Source: Gillisia limnaea DSM 15749
Lineage (GTDB): Bacteria; Bacteroidota; Bacteroidia; Flavobacteriales; Flavobacteriaceae
Direction: 5' to 3'
Length of the DNA: 64,000 bases
Assembly: GCF_000243235.1 (NCBI RefSeq)
Contig: NZ_JH594606.1
Location: 2,228,572-2,292,571 of the forward strand
Numbering within the stretch: the first letter of the stretch is position 1; every line of letters begins with the position of its first letter. The position numbers and the translations under genes were made by a program. The notes under the pieces were generated by a model. It did no database searches. It worked only from the letters and a program-made list of their open reading frames with translations, and was not told where the DNA came from. Of the stretch, positions 24,579-33,467 are shown in pieces.

Positions 24579-25946
24579 TTAATTTTCATCGGAATATTTT
24601 GAAGTATCAAGTAGGTTTTCCAGGGCTACCTTATTGGTAATTACATTTAACATAGACTGCAGCAATTCCTGCTGCGCAGCATATAATTGTCGTTGTGCCT
24701 CGCTTAGTTCAAAACTGCTGGCAAGACCCTCAAAAAATTTAATCTGATTTTTGTTTTCAATCCTTTCTGAAAGTTCCAGATTTCGTTTTTGTGTTTGATA
24801 ATTCTCCAGGCTAAATTCGTAGTCGCTTTTTGCGGAATTAATTTCGAGTTGGACCTTATTTTTGGTTTCTTCCAGCTGTAACAAGGCCTGTTCATATTCA
24901 ATTTTCTTTTGTTGGGTTCTTGCACCCCGCAATCCGCTGCTAAAAATGGGAATGTTTAAACTTACGCCCAGGATAGACTGCGTGAAATATTCCTGGCTAT
25001 CTTTAAAAAAAGTAAATTTTTCGCTAAAGCCCTGAAAGCCGTAATTCACAAAACTTGTAAGGGTAGGTAATGCTTTGGCCTGTTCCAGCCTCACAAATAT
25101 TTTAGCAGACTCGGCTTGATTTTCAGCAATTCTATAATCGATATTTTCCTCTACAGGAATTTTTGTGGCCAATAAGCCAAGGTCAAAATATTCCATCGCC
25201 AGACCATCAAGATCTTCGGTTAAAGTAACTTCCGTGTCTACGGGAAGTCCCAGGGTGAGATTGAGCATTTCAAAGGAGATGTCCTGCATACGCTCACTTC
25301 TGCTAAGGTTGTTTTTCAATCCCAGCAAGGTTATTTCAAGTTGTTCCACATGTTCTTCTTCAGCAAGACCATTTTCAAATATTTTTTGGGTGTCTCGATA
25401 ATTTTTATCCAGGGTTTCAATATTTTTTTTCAGAATACTCACACTTTCCCTCGATAAAAGAACATTACCATATGCATTGATAATGGCAAGTTTCACTTCT
25501 TGGTCTGTTTTTGTTTTTGCATTTTTTGAAATTGATAGCAGTGTTTTTACAGATTGTATCCCAACGATATAGGAAGGGTCAAAAATAAGCTGGTTCCAGG
25601 TAGCCGTTCCGCTTAAATTTTGTTGCGTGCCAAATCTTACAGGAACAAAGGTTCCCGGCTCACCGCCGGCAAGTTCTGCAGGAAGTAAAGTCACCGGCTG
25701 CTTAAGTTGGTTTTGATAATCTACATTTCCCGAAATTTGAGGTAACCCCTGGGCGATAATCTCCCACTTTTGCTTTAAGGATTTTTCTATTTCTTTGGTA
25801 GAAATTTGAGAAGAATAATTGTTTTTCAACCCGAATTCGACCGCCTGTTGTAGGGAGAAGGAATAGGATTTATTCTCCTCCTGCTCCTGGGCAAAAGACC
25901 CCAGGGTAAAAAACAAGGCGATAATAAAAGTACTTATTTTGTTCAT
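24579..25946 (-). CDS. TolC-family outer-membrane efflux channel
   Basis: A 455-residue protein with a signal peptide (GSFAQ). Two OEP repeats of long helices can be followed: the first from SLQQAVEFGLKNNYSSQIST, the second from LGLLATKIPVEENIDYRIAE to LYAAQQELLQSMLNVITNKV, with beta strands (GTATWNQLIF; VSLNIPIFSSGLRGA) that form the barrel. This is the outer-membrane duct of a tripartite efflux system. It starts one base after the stop of tetR and is followed by the adaptor gene, an order typical of Bacteroidota efflux operons. Confidence 0.95.
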   Translation of the reverse strand: MNKISTFIIALFFTLGSFAQEQEENKSYSFSLQQAVEFGLKNNYSSQISTKEIEKSLKQKWEIIAQGLPQISGNVDYQNQLKQPVTLLPAELAGGEPGTFVPVRFGTQQNLSGTATWNQLIFDPSYIVGIQSVKTLLSISKNAKTKTDQEVKLAIINAYGNVLLSRESVSILKKNIETLDKNYRDTQKIFENGLAEEEHVEQLEITLLGLKNNLSRSERMQDISFEMLNLTLGLPVDTEVTLTEDLDGLAMEYFDLGLLATKIPVEENIDYRIAENQAESAKIFVRLEQAKALPTLTSFVNYGFQGFSEKFTFFKDSQEYFTQSILGVSLNIPIFSSGLRGARTQQKKIEYEQALLQLEETKNKVQLEINSAKSDYEFSLENYQTQKRNLELSERIENKNQIKFFEGLASSFELSEAQRQLYAAQQELLQSMLNVITNKVALENLLDTSKYSDEN

Positions 25947-25947
25947 C

Positions 25948-26550
25948 TTAGTATTCCGTTGGTAAAAATTCTTTTAAAGTCTTGAGTCCTTTTTCAGTAA
26001 CAATAGCCCTCAAGTGATACTCCAGGTATTTTTCATTTATTTCCATAATAGAAAATTGTTCTGGGGGAAAAAGATCACTGGCTTTTATGGCAGAAACGCA
26101 CAGGAAATAAATTTTGCCAATAAATTCTAAAGGAATGTTTTCCCTGTATAAGCCTTCTTTAATGCCTTTTTCAAGATTGTCGTTAATGCTACATTGCATG
26201 GTATCAAAATGATGATTTTGCACAGACTTGTATACCTGCGGGTAGTATTTTTGAAGCTGAAACTGAGGAGAAGATTTTTCGTTTTTTAAATGATTCATTA
26301 CGAAATTTTTGATTTCAAACATTTCGACAATCGCATTTAATTCTTTTTCTTTTATTTTCTCGATTCCCTGATCGATTGTATTTAAAATAAATAGGGTGGA
26401 AGCTTGAACGAGTTTTGCCTTGTTTGGAAAATGGGAATAGATAGTTTTTTTTGAAATTCCCAACTCATTGGCCAGGTCGTCCATAGTCACGCTTTTAAAT
26501 CCCAAATTCAGAAATAGATCTGCAGCCTTTATAATAATTTCTTCTTTCAT
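25948..26550 (-). CDS. TetR/AcrR family transcriptional regulator of the efflux operon
   Basis: A 200-residue protein with a canonical TetR DNA-binding domain in residues 1-50: IIIKAADLFLNLGFKSVTMD, then the recognition turn LANELGISKKTIYSHFPNKA. The C-terminal two-thirds are helical ligand-binding sequence with no clear subfamily. Its stop lies one base from the tolC start, so it is the first gene of the efflux operon. A perfect inverted repeat overlaps its promoter (26675-26700), which is what autorepression by a TetR dimer would need. Ligand unknown. Confidence 0.95.
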   Translation of the reverse strand: MKEEIIIKAADLFLNLGFKSVTMDDLANELGISKKTIYSHFPNKAKLVQASTLFILNTIDQGIEKIKEKELNAIVEMFEIKNFVMNHLKNEKSSPQFQLQKYYPQVYKSVQNHHFDTMQCSINDNLEKGIKEGLYRENIPLEFIGKIYFLCVSAIKASDLFPPEQFSIMEINEKYLEYHLRAIVTEKGLKTLKEFLPTEY

Positions 26551-26580
26551 ATTTCAATCCCTCCAACAAATTTAATTCCC

Positions 26581-26630
26581 CGGAAATTTCATCGAAATTC
26601 GTGATATTTTTTCCTTGACATCCTCTTGCG
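26581..26630. repeat. Degenerate dispersed intergenic repeat, copy 4 (core only)
   Basis: ATTTCATCGAAATTCGTGAT followed by a T-rich tail ending CTTGACATCC. It matches the core of copies 1 and 2 but lacks their upstream blocks. It falls in the leader of the efflux operon transcript. Confidence 0.5.
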
Positions 26631-26660
26631 ATTTCCTGAGTAATTTATTTTCTGCGACTG

Positions 26661-26692
26661 CAAAGATACTTTAGGAAACTTTAAAAACCCAA
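26661..26692 (-). promoter_or_regulatory. Promoter of the tetR-tolC-adaptor-RND operon
   Basis: On the minus strand, TTG (26692-26690), 21 bases, then TATCTTTG (26668-26661), a perfect -7 box. Transcription would start near 26655 and give about 100 bases of leader. Confidence 0.78.
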
Positions 26693-26700
26693 AAAGTTTC
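26675..26700. promoter_or_regulatory. Candidate TetR operator
   Basis: A perfect 8-base inverted repeat, GAAACTTT (26675-26682) and AAAGTTTC (26693-26700), with a 10-base spacer. It covers the space between the -33 and -7 boxes and the -33 box itself of the efflux promoter, so a bound TetR dimer would block polymerase. The spacing is a little long for a TetR site, so the exact protein contacts are uncertain. Confidence 0.6.
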
Positions 26701-26738
26701 TTATTATTTTTTTAGATTTTAATTTAACTTAAGGAATA

Positions 26739-26746
26739 TAACTTTG
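26739..26746 (+). promoter_or_regulatory. -7 box of the polyprenyl synthase gene
   Basis: TAACTTTG is a perfect TAnnTTTG box 35 bases before the ATG at 26782. The divergent efflux promoter lies about 70 bases away. Confidence 0.6.
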
Positions 26747-26781
26747 GGCCAATTATGGTATTTTAGCCGAAAATTTTAACA

Positions 26782-27756
26782 ATGTTATCCATTACTCAAT
26801 ATCGCGAAGCTTTTTTAGGATATTTAAATAAAAAGATCATTACTAAAGAGCCTGCAAATTTATACGAACCAATTACCTATATCCTTAATTTAGGAGGAAA
26901 GCGTTTAAGGCCGGTTTTGGTTTTAATGGCTACAGAGATTTTTGACACTTCTTATGAAAAGTCCCTGGATGCGGCTTTAGCAATTGAAGTTTTTCATAAC
27001 TTTTCGCTGGTTCACGATGATATTATGGATGATGCTCCTTTAAGAAGGGGGAAAGCAACGGTGCATGAAAAATGGGATTTAAACACGGGGATACTTTCCG
27101 GAGATGCCATGTTGATAAATGCGTATCAGCTTTTTCAAAATTATGAGGGTCCTGTTTTCAAGGAATTGGCGCAGCTTTTTACTAAAACTGCCATTCAGGT
27201 TTGTGAAGGTCAGCAATATGATGTGGATTTTGAGGATAGGGAGGATGTTGATATAAAAGATTATCTCAAAATGATAGAATATAAAACGGCAGTTCTTGTA
27301 GGGGCTTCCCTGCAAATGGGGGCTATTATAGGCGGTGCTTCAGAGGATTGCAAAAAAGCGCTTTATGATTATGGCTGCCTTCTGGGAATCGCTTTTCAGT
27401 TACAGGATGATTACCTGGATGCTTTTGGCGATCCGGAAACCTTTGGAAAGCAACTTGGAGGCGATATAATTGAAAACAAAAAAACTTTTTTATATCTAAC
27501 GGCTCTTCAAAAGGCCAAAAGTACAGAAGCCCGGCAGCTGGAACATTTATATTCCATAAATCCTATTGATGCCGGAGGAAAAATTGAAGCCGTAAAAAGT
27601 ATCTTTCAGGAGAGCGGCGCTAAAGAGCTCGCAAGGGAAGAAATTGGGAAATATACTCAAAAGGCCTTTGAGGTACTTGACAAAATCGAGATTCCTGAGG
27701 ATAAAAAAAACCTGCTCAAAAAATTTGGAAGTATGCTTATGGAAAGAGAAGTTTAA
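26782..27756 (+). CDS. Trans-polyprenyl diphosphate synthase (IspA/IspB family)
   Basis: A 324-residue isoprenyl synthase. The first aspartate-rich motif is HDDIMDDAP (near residue 78) and the second is QDDYLDAFGD (near 213). GGKRLRP near residue 37 binds the diphosphate of isopentenyl diphosphate, and KTFLYLTAL also fits the family. It condenses isopentenyl diphosphate onto an allylic primer to give a polyprenyl chain, such as the menaquinone side chain or a carrier lipid. Chain length cannot be stated securely. Its stop overlaps the convergent gene by four bases in TTAA. Confidence 0.96.
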   Translation: MLSITQYREAFLGYLNKKIITKEPANLYEPITYILNLGGKRLRPVLVLMATEIFDTSYEKSLDAALAIEVFHNFSLVHDDIMDDAPLRRGKATVHEKWDLNTGILSGDAMLINAYQLFQNYEGPVFKELAQLFTKTAIQVCEGQQYDVDFEDREDVDIKDYLKMIEYKTAVLVGASLQMGAIIGGASEDCKKALYDYGCLLGIAFQLQDDYLDAFGDPETFGKQLGGDIIENKKTFLYLTALQKAKSTEARQLEHLYSINPIDAGGKIEAVKSIFQESGAKELAREEIGKYTQKAFEVLDKIEIPEDKKNLLKKFGSMLMEREV

Positions 27757-28304
27757 AAGTAAACACTCACAAAGGGCATAAAAGGGCTGCTGTAAAAGCT
27801 TCTGTTGTTATCGTGCAGGACATCATACCGCACCCCTGTAACCACAGGTCCTAAATTGTAACCAACCCCAAGGAATAAAGCAGGAACCCAATCCTGTTCT
27901 TTAATATTGGCGCCGTCAAATTCATAGCGACGAGTAATATTAAGTTGTTCAAATTCTGCCGAAAGTTGCACTTCCTTAATTGGTCTCATCATACCAATCA
28001 AACTTCCTCCCAGGCTGGTGGCCTTAAAATTATTTTGGCTGGAATATGCCCCGCTCAAACCTATACCTGTAGAAAAAGTTTTATTAAAATCATATATTGC
28101 TGAAGGTGCAAGAGCCCCGGTAAAATTGCCGTTACCAAAACTAAGTCCCACACTTCCTCCAAAACGAACCTGTTGCCAGAATTGATTTTTTGTCTCAGAA
28201 TTCTCTCTTTCTTTGATCTGTCCAAAAAAAGTTGTTGATGAAAGTGCTAAGGCGAAAATCAGGAATAAATGAGCTTTTTGTGAATAATAAACAAAAGTTG
28301 GCAT
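27753..28304 (-). CDS. Outer-membrane beta-barrel-like protein, function unknown
   Basis: A 183-residue protein with a signal peptide (SSTTFFGQ) and a mature part made of alternating hydrophobic strands with glycine and aromatic residues (VRFGGSVGLSFGNGNFTGAL; SLGGSLIGMMRPIKEVQLSA; LFLGVGYNLGPVVTGVRYDV). It ends in PFVSVYF, with the C-terminal Phe typical of outer-membrane proteins. I recall related proteins labelled alpha-ketoglutarate decarboxylase in some flavobacterial annotations, which would be wrong for such a short barrel protein. It sits beside sucA but points away from it. The cargo, if any, is unknown. Confidence 0.75.
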   Translation of the reverse strand: MPTFVYYSQKAHLFLIFALALSSTTFFGQIKERENSETKNQFWQQVRFGGSVGLSFGNGNFTGALAPSAIYDFNKTFSTGIGLSGAYSSQNNFKATSLGGSLIGMMRPIKEVQLSAEFEQLNITRRYEFDGANIKEQDWVPALFLGVGYNLGPVVTGVRYDVLHDNNRSFYSSPFMPFVSVYF

Positions 28305-28370
28305 GTTAAAGTTCTTTTAATGGATTCGATAAATATAATGATTTCTATAAGCTATAAATTCTAAAAATTG

Positions 28371-28378
28371 TATTTTTG
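28371..28378 (+). promoter_or_regulatory. -7 box of sucA-sucB
   Basis: TATTTTTG is a perfect TAnnTTTG box 37 bases before the sucA ATG. I see no strong -33 element. Confidence 0.55.
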
Positions 28379-28415
28379 CCTTGTTTTATAACAAAAGGAA
28401 CATTAGTTTCAAATT

Positions 28416-31178
28416 ATGGATAAATTTTCATTTCTTAACGCTGCAAGTACAGCGTATTTCGACGAACTTTACGAACAATATTTAAAAAGCCCTGACAGTG
28501 TTGAGCCTAGTTGGCGAGCTTTTTTTCAGGGATTTGACTTTGGTCAGGAAGGATCATCTAACCCTTCGGGAGAAGAAGTAACTACAGACGAGGATTACTG
28601 TGAGCCACAATTGCAAAATCTTGAAAAAGAATTTAGGGTAATTAAACTTATAGAAGGATACCGCACTAGAGGACATTTATTCACCCTTACCAACCCTGTT
28701 AGGGAGCGACGAAAATACACTCCTACGCTGGATATCGAGAATTTTGGACTTTCCGAAAATGACCTTAAAACCGTCTTCAACGCCGGAGAAATTATTGGGA
28801 TAGGACATGCCACTCTTGAAGAAATCATAAAACATCTTTCAAAAATATATTGTCAGTCCATCGGGGTTGAATATATGTTCATAAGAAAACCAGAAGAGAT
28901 CTCCTGGATACAGAACAAGCTTAATGTAAATGATAATCAGCCTGATTTCAGTAATGTAGACAAGAAATTCATTCTCTCAAAACTCAATCATGCAGTCTCT
29001 TTTGAGTCTTTCCTGCATACCAAATACGTTGGTCAAAAAAGATTTTCACTTGAAGGGAACGAAAGTTTGATCCCAGCCTTGGATGCTATTATTGAAAAGG
29101 CAGCAGATCTTGGGGTTAAAGATTTTGTTATGGGAATGGCGCATAGAGGAAGATTGAATACCCTTACCAATATCTTCGGAAAAAGTGCCAAAGATATTTT
29201 CAGTGAATTTGATGGGAAGGATTACGAGCAGGATATTTTTGATGGAGACGTGAAATATCACCTGGGGTGGACTACCAAAAGAAAAACCCGTAACGGAAAG
29301 GAAATAAATATCAATCTTGCCCCAAATCCATCTCACCTGGAAGCCGTTGGAGCGGTTGTGGAAGGAATTTCCCGTGCTAAACAAGATAATAGATTTAAGG
29401 ACAACAACTCCCAGGTATTGCCTATTATTTTACACGGAGATGCTGCTATCGCTGGCCAGGGATTGGTATATGAAATTGTGCAAATGGCACAATTGGATGG
29501 ATACAAAACAGGAGGAACTATTCATATAGTAGTAAATAACCAAATAGGCTTTACCACTAATTATCTGGATGCCCGTTCATCTACGTATTGTACCGACGTT
29601 GCAAAAGTTACACTTTCTCCGGTATTACACGTAAATGCAGATGATGCCGAAGCGGTAGTTCATGCTGTTTTATTTGCACTGGACTTTAGAATGGAATTTA
29701 AAAGAGATGTGTTTATAGATCTTTTAGGCTATAGAAAATACGGGCACAATGAAGGAGATGAGCCAAGGTTTACACAGCCAAAATTATACAAAGCTATCTC
29801 GAAGCACGAAAACCCTAGGGATATTTATGCTGCAAAACTTATAGAAAGCGGTGTAATTGATGAAAGCTATGTTCAAAAGCTGGAGGATGATTACAAAGCG
29901 AAACTGGAGAAAGAACTGGAGAGTTCCCGTAAAGAGGATACCACGAGAATCACTCCATTTATGAAAGATGAATGGGAGGGCTTTGAGAATGCTGAAGAGG
30001 ATACTATGATGCAGGAAGTGGATACCACTTTTAACATTGAAAAACTAAATACAGTTGCGAAAACCGTATCCAGACTTCCGGAAGATAAAAAATTTATGCG
30101 GAAGATCAGTAAATTGATCGAAGCCCGCGATAAGATGTACTTTAAAGATAACAGCCTTGATTGGTCTATGGCAGAACATCTGGCTTATGGATCTCTAATG
30201 TTGGAAGGTTATAACGTTAGATTAAGTGGGCAGGATTCCGAAAGGGGAACGTTCTCCCATAGACATTCCGTTGTAAAAGTGGAGGATAGTGAAGAAGAGA
30301 TCATTCTGCATAATAATATTCCCGGCAAAACAGGAGAATTCAGCGTTTATAATTCACTCCTTTCAGAATATGCAGTAGTAGGATTTGATTATGGATATGC
30401 AATGGCAAGTCCAAAAACCCTTACTATCTGGGAAGCACAATTTGGAGATTTTGTGAATGGAGCGCAAATAATGATAGATCAGTACATTTCTGCCGCAGAG
30501 GATAAATGGAAGCTTCAAAATGGATTGGTAATGCTTCTTCCTCACGGATATGAAGGTCAGGGAGCAGAGCATTCCTCCGGAAGAATGGAGCGTTTTTTAC
30601 AGCTATGTGCAAAGGATAACATGTTTGTTGCAGATGTAACCACTCCTGCCAATATGTACCATCTTCTTCGTCGGCAAATGAAAGTAAATTATAGAAAACC
30701 CTTGATAATTTTCACCCCGAAAAGTTTGTTGAGGCATCCTAAAGTGGTATCTACCAAAGAGGAATTTGCAGAAGGTGGTTTTCAAATGTTAATAGACGAT
30801 GCCGAAGCTACAGTTGATAAAATCAAGACTCTGGTTTTCTGTACAGGAAAATTTTATTATGATCTTCTCGAAGCAAGAGAAGAAAATAAACGTGATGATG
30901 TTGCCCTGGTGCGCGTGGAACAGTTATTCCCCTTGCCTGCAGAAAAAATGAGAGCGGTCATGAAAAAATATAAAAATGCCGATGATATTGTTTGGGCGCA
31001 GGAAGAACCAAGGAATATGGGGGCTTATGGATATATGTTGATGCATTTTGAGGAATCCAAGAATTTCAGGATATGTAGCCGAAGATTTTATGGCTCACCT
31101 GCTGCAGGAAGTTCTGTCCGGTTTAAAAAACGTCACGAAAAAGTAATAGCAAGTGTGTTTGATAAAACGATGGTTTAA
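28416..31178 (+). CDS. sucA: 2-oxoglutarate dehydrogenase E1 component
   Basis: A 920-residue thiamine-diphosphate enzyme. It opens with the E1o N-terminal motif FLNAASTAYFDELYEQYLKS, used for E2 binding. HRGRLNTL (near 244), GDAAIAGQG and NNQIGFTT mark the cofactor site, and HGYEGQGAEHSSGRMERFLQ the transketolase-like central domain. It decarboxylates 2-oxoglutarate in the TCA cycle and transfers the succinyl group to the lipoyl domain of E2. The E2 gene follows 73 bases downstream; the E3 dihydrolipoamide dehydrogenase is not in the window. Length is standard. Confidence 0.98.
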   Translation: MDKFSFLNAASTAYFDELYEQYLKSPDSVEPSWRAFFQGFDFGQEGSSNPSGEEVTTDEDYCEPQLQNLEKEFRVIKLIEGYRTRGHLFTLTNPVRERRKYTPTLDIENFGLSENDLKTVFNAGEIIGIGHATLEEIIKHLSKIYCQSIGVEYMFIRKPEEISWIQNKLNVNDNQPDFSNVDKKFILSKLNHAVSFESFLHTKYVGQKRFSLEGNESLIPALDAIIEKAADLGVKDFVMGMAHRGRLNTLTNIFGKSAKDIFSEFDGKDYEQDIFDGDVKYHLGWTTKRKTRNGKEININLAPNPSHLEAVGAVVEGISRAKQDNRFKDNNSQVLPIILHGDAAIAGQGLVYEIVQMAQLDGYKTGGTIHIVVNNQIGFTTNYLDARSSTYCTDVAKVTLSPVLHVNADDAEAVVHAVLFALDFRMEFKRDVFIDLLGYRKYGHNEGDEPRFTQPKLYKAISKHENPRDIYAAKLIESGVIDESYVQKLEDDYKAKLEKELESSRKEDTTRITPFMKDEWEGFENAEEDTMMQEVDTTFNIEKLNTVAKTVSRLPEDKKFMRKISKLIEARDKMYFKDNSLDWSMAEHLAYGSLMLEGYNVRLSGQDSERGTFSHRHSVVKVEDSEEEIILHNNIPGKTGEFSVYNSLLSEYAVVGFDYGYAMASPKTLTIWEAQFGDFVNGAQIMIDQYISAAEDKWKLQNGLVMLLPHGYEGQGAEHSSGRMERFLQLCAKDNMFVADVTTPANMYHLLRRQMKVNYRKPLIIFTPKSLLRHPKVVSTKEEFAEGGFQMLIDDAEATVDKIKTLVFCTGKFYYDLLEAREENKRDDVALVRVEQLFPLPAEKMRAVMKKYKNADDIVWAQEEPRNMGAYGYMLMHFEESKNFRICSRRFYGSPAAGSSVRFKKRHEKVIASVFDKTMV

Positions 31179-31251
31179 TCAATAAATTTAAAATTAATAA
31201 TAAAAATAACTTGCTTTTTTTAGAAAGGCAGAAAATTAAAAATAAAGAATC

Positions 31252-32592
31252 ATGGCTTTAGAAATGAAAGTTCCTTCTCCCGGAGAATCCATCACAGAGG
31301 TTGAAATAGCACAATGGCTGGTAGAAGATGGAGATTATGTAGAAAAAGATCAACCAATTGCTGAAATTGACAGTGATAAGGCAACCTTAGAGCTTCCGGC
31401 TGAAGCAAGCGGAATTATTACTCTTAAGGCTGAGGAAGGGGATGCCGTAGCTGTAGGACAGGTAGTGTGTTTAATAGATACTGAAGCTAAAAAGCCTGGG
31501 TCTGATGATAAGGAATCTAAACCTGAAGGGAAAAAGGCAGGAACAGATGAGGCCGGAAAACCCAGTGGCGATGAAGGGTCTGTAGACGACTCTGAAAAGG
31601 AGCTTTCAAAAGAAAGGGAAAAACAACCCCAAAAGGGGGACAGTGAGAAGGCGCCGGCGGAGAAAGAAAAAACTTCTAAATCCAGTACGCCCAATCAAAC
31701 TCATGATAAAACATACGCAACAGGATCTCCATCTCCCGCTGCTAAAAAAATCCTGGATGAAAAAGGGATAGATACTAAAACTGTAAGTGGATCTGGTCGT
31801 GATGGAAGGATAACAAAAGAAGATGCGGTTCAGGCCAAAGCATCAATGGGAACTCCGGGAACTGGAAAACGCGGGGAAAGCACTAAAAAAATGTCTATGC
31901 TGCGCCGCAAGGTAGCAGAGCGGCTTGTAGCAGTAAAAAATGAAACGGCAATGCTTACTACCTTTAATGAGGTGGATATGTCGGCAATATTTAGCTTACG
32001 AAAACAATATAAAGAGGAATTTAAAGACAAGCATGGGGTAGGATTAGGATTTATGTCCTTTTTTACACTGGCTATTGTGAGGGCTTTAGACCTTTATCCT
32101 GATGTTAATTCTATGTTAGATGGAGATTACCAGGTTAAATATGATTTTAAAGATATTAGTATCGCAGTTTCAGGTCCAAAAGGTTTAATGGTTCCAGTAA
32201 TACGAAATGCAGAAAACCTTGGCTTCCGCGGGGTCGAAGATGAAGTGAAACGTTTGGCGCTTAGAGCAAGAGATGGTCAAATTACGGTTGATGAAATGAC
32301 TGGAGGGACTTTTACCATTACCAATGGTGGAGTGTTTGGCTCTATGTTATCTACGCCAATAATAAATCCTCCTCAAAGTGGAATTTTGGGAATGCACAAT
32401 ATAGTGGATCGTCCTGTAGCTATAGATGGACATGTTGAGATTCGTCCTATAATGTACGTGGCACTTTCTTACGATCACAGGATTATTGACGGAAAAGAAT
32501 CTGTTGGTTTTCTTGTTGCAGTGAAGGAAGCATTGGAAAACCCTGAAGAACTATTGATGGACAACGATGTAAAAAGAGCGTTGGAACTATAG
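31252..32592 (+). CDS. sucB: Dihydrolipoyllysine succinyltransferase (E2 of 2-oxoglutarate dehydrogenase)
   Basis: A 446-residue E2 with one lipoyl domain (residues 1-77, lipoyl lysine in [12 protein letters not shown]), a long hydrophilic linker rich in Lys, Glu and Ser (about 78-155, for example [20 protein letters not shown]), a peripheral E1/E3-binding domain ([20 protein letters not shown]) and a catalytic domain with the signature DHRIIDGKE near 415. It carries the succinyl group to coenzyme A. The linker is longer and more charged than in most E2 proteins. It is downstream of sucA and ends at a strong hairpin. Confidence 0.98.
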   Translation: MALEMKVPSPGESITEVEIAQWLVEDGDYVEKDQPIAEIDSDKATLELPAEASGIITLKAEEGDAVAVGQVVCLIDTEAKKPGSDDKESKPEGKKAGTDEAGKPSGDEGSVDDSEKELSKEREKQPQKGDSEKAPAEKEKTSKSSTPNQTHDKTYATGSPSPAAKKILDEKGIDTKTVSGSGRDGRITKEDAVQAKASMGTPGTGKRGESTKKMSMLRRKVAERLVAVKNETAMLTTFNEVDMSAIFSLRKQYKEEFKDKHGVGLGFMSFFTLAIVRALDLYPDVNSMLDGDYQVKYDFKDISIAVSGPKGLMVPVIRNAENLGFRGVEDEVKRLALRARDGQITVDEMTGGTFTITNGGVFGSMLSTPIINPPQSGILGMHNIVDRPVAIDGHVEIRPIMYVALSYDHRIIDGKESVGFLVAVKEALENPEELLMDNDVKRALEL

Positions 32593-32607
32593 ATAATCGG
32601 TTTTTTA

Positions 32608-32652
32608 AAACACAAAAGGCAGCAATTTTTAAAATTGCTGCCTTTTGTGTTT
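32608..32652. terminator. Terminator of sucA-sucB
   Basis: A near-perfect 22-base stem: AAACACAAAAGGCAGCAATTTT and AAAATTGCTGCCTTTTGTGTTT around a single base. It follows the sucB stop by 16 bases. A and T runs flank the GC-rich middle. Confidence 0.85.
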
Positions 32653-32655
32653 AAA

Positions 32656-32740
32656 TCCAACAGCGGCTTTACTTCCGCGATGCTCACCCGTTCCGGCTAG
32701 GCATGATTTCATCGAAATTCTGGATTTTTCTTTTTTTGAT
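32656..32740. repeat. Degenerate dispersed intergenic repeat, copy 2 (most complete)
   Basis: Blocks in order: CCAACAGCGGCTTTACTTCC, GCGATGCTCACCCGTTCCGG, CTAGGCATGATTTCATCGAA and ATTCTGGATTTTTC with a T-rich tail. Every block has a counterpart in copy 5 (46976-47050), and most in copy 1 (427-503). No open frame is conserved. Confidence 0.65.
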
Positions 32741-32978
32741 AAAGCTCTTGAGCTTATCCAACGGTACATGATTTTGGCTTCAAATCAATCAAAATAATAT
32801 GAACAATGACCAAAAATTAAGGAGAAGTATCAAAACTACAGCTACGGCCAGAACAGGCATCGCAATTTTGGATATTCTCTCTTTTTTGATCTTGCTTAAC
32901 ATATATTCGACTTATTGTAAACAAATCTAAATCGAATAAGTCAAAAAAGCTATGGGGGTTTTCCCCCTTTTTTGAAGG
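32741..32978. repeat. Gene-free spacer with partial repeat copy 3
   Basis: Between repeat copy 2 and the retropepsin gene. Copy 3 (32850-32898) shows CATCGCAATTTTGGATATTC and a T-rich tail like the core of the dispersed repeat. At 32904-32941 the near-palindrome ATTCGACTTATTGTAAAC with AATCGAATAAGTC is visible. No RNA gene is recognised. Confidence 0.45.
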
Positions 32979-33416
32979 TTACTTTAAATAGAGCGCTTTA
33001 TTTTTATAATCTATAACCGCTTTCCCTTTTTTCAAAATATCGGCTCCTATGATCCCGTGTACTTTTTCGGCTTTATGATTTACCAAAGCCTGGTTTACAT
33101 GGGTAAGATCAAATAACACGAGGTCGATTTTTTTTGTTCTCCAGCCCTTGATCTCGATATTGTTTTGCTGGGCAATTTGAGTAAGCATATTGGTTGCACC
33201 CGCTCCTGCGGCTCTTACTTCGCTGTCTTGTGCCAGCAATTTAAAATGAGTAACGGCCTCGAAACCTACACAGGTGCTGGATGCACCGGTATCTAAAATA
33301 AAATTTCCTTCAATTTTGTTGATCTTTGCGACCAATTCAAAATGTTGGGTTTCGGTGAATTTCAGCTTAATACGCTGATATCCTTTATCTTCCATCAATT
33401 TTCTTAAAGACGACAT
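32979..33416 (-). CDS. Retropepsin-like aspartic protease domain protein
   Basis: A 145-residue single-lobe aspartyl protease-like protein. The active-site motif ILDTGASSTCVG is at about residue 40, and the second hydrophobic-hydrophobic-Gly loop is HGIIGADILKK near 122. One lobe of this size would dimerise, like retroviral proteases. There is no signal peptide, so it should be cytoplasmic. Similar clan AA proteins (aspartyl protease of the gag_Asp type) are frequent in Bacteroidota, but their substrates are unknown to me. It stands alone and is divergent from tatD, about 50 bases away. Confidence 0.88.
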   Translation of the reverse strand: MSSLRKLMEDKGYQRIKLKFTETQHFELVAKINKIEGNFILDTGASSTCVGFEAVTHFKLLAQDSEVRAAGAGATNMLTQIAQQNNIEIKGWRTKKIDLVLFDLTHVNQALVNHKAEKVHGIIGADILKKGKAVIDYKNKALYLK

Positions 33417-33467
33417 TCTTTTTGTTTTGGCAAAGATAGGTCTTCAAAATAAATTATTTTTGCATTT

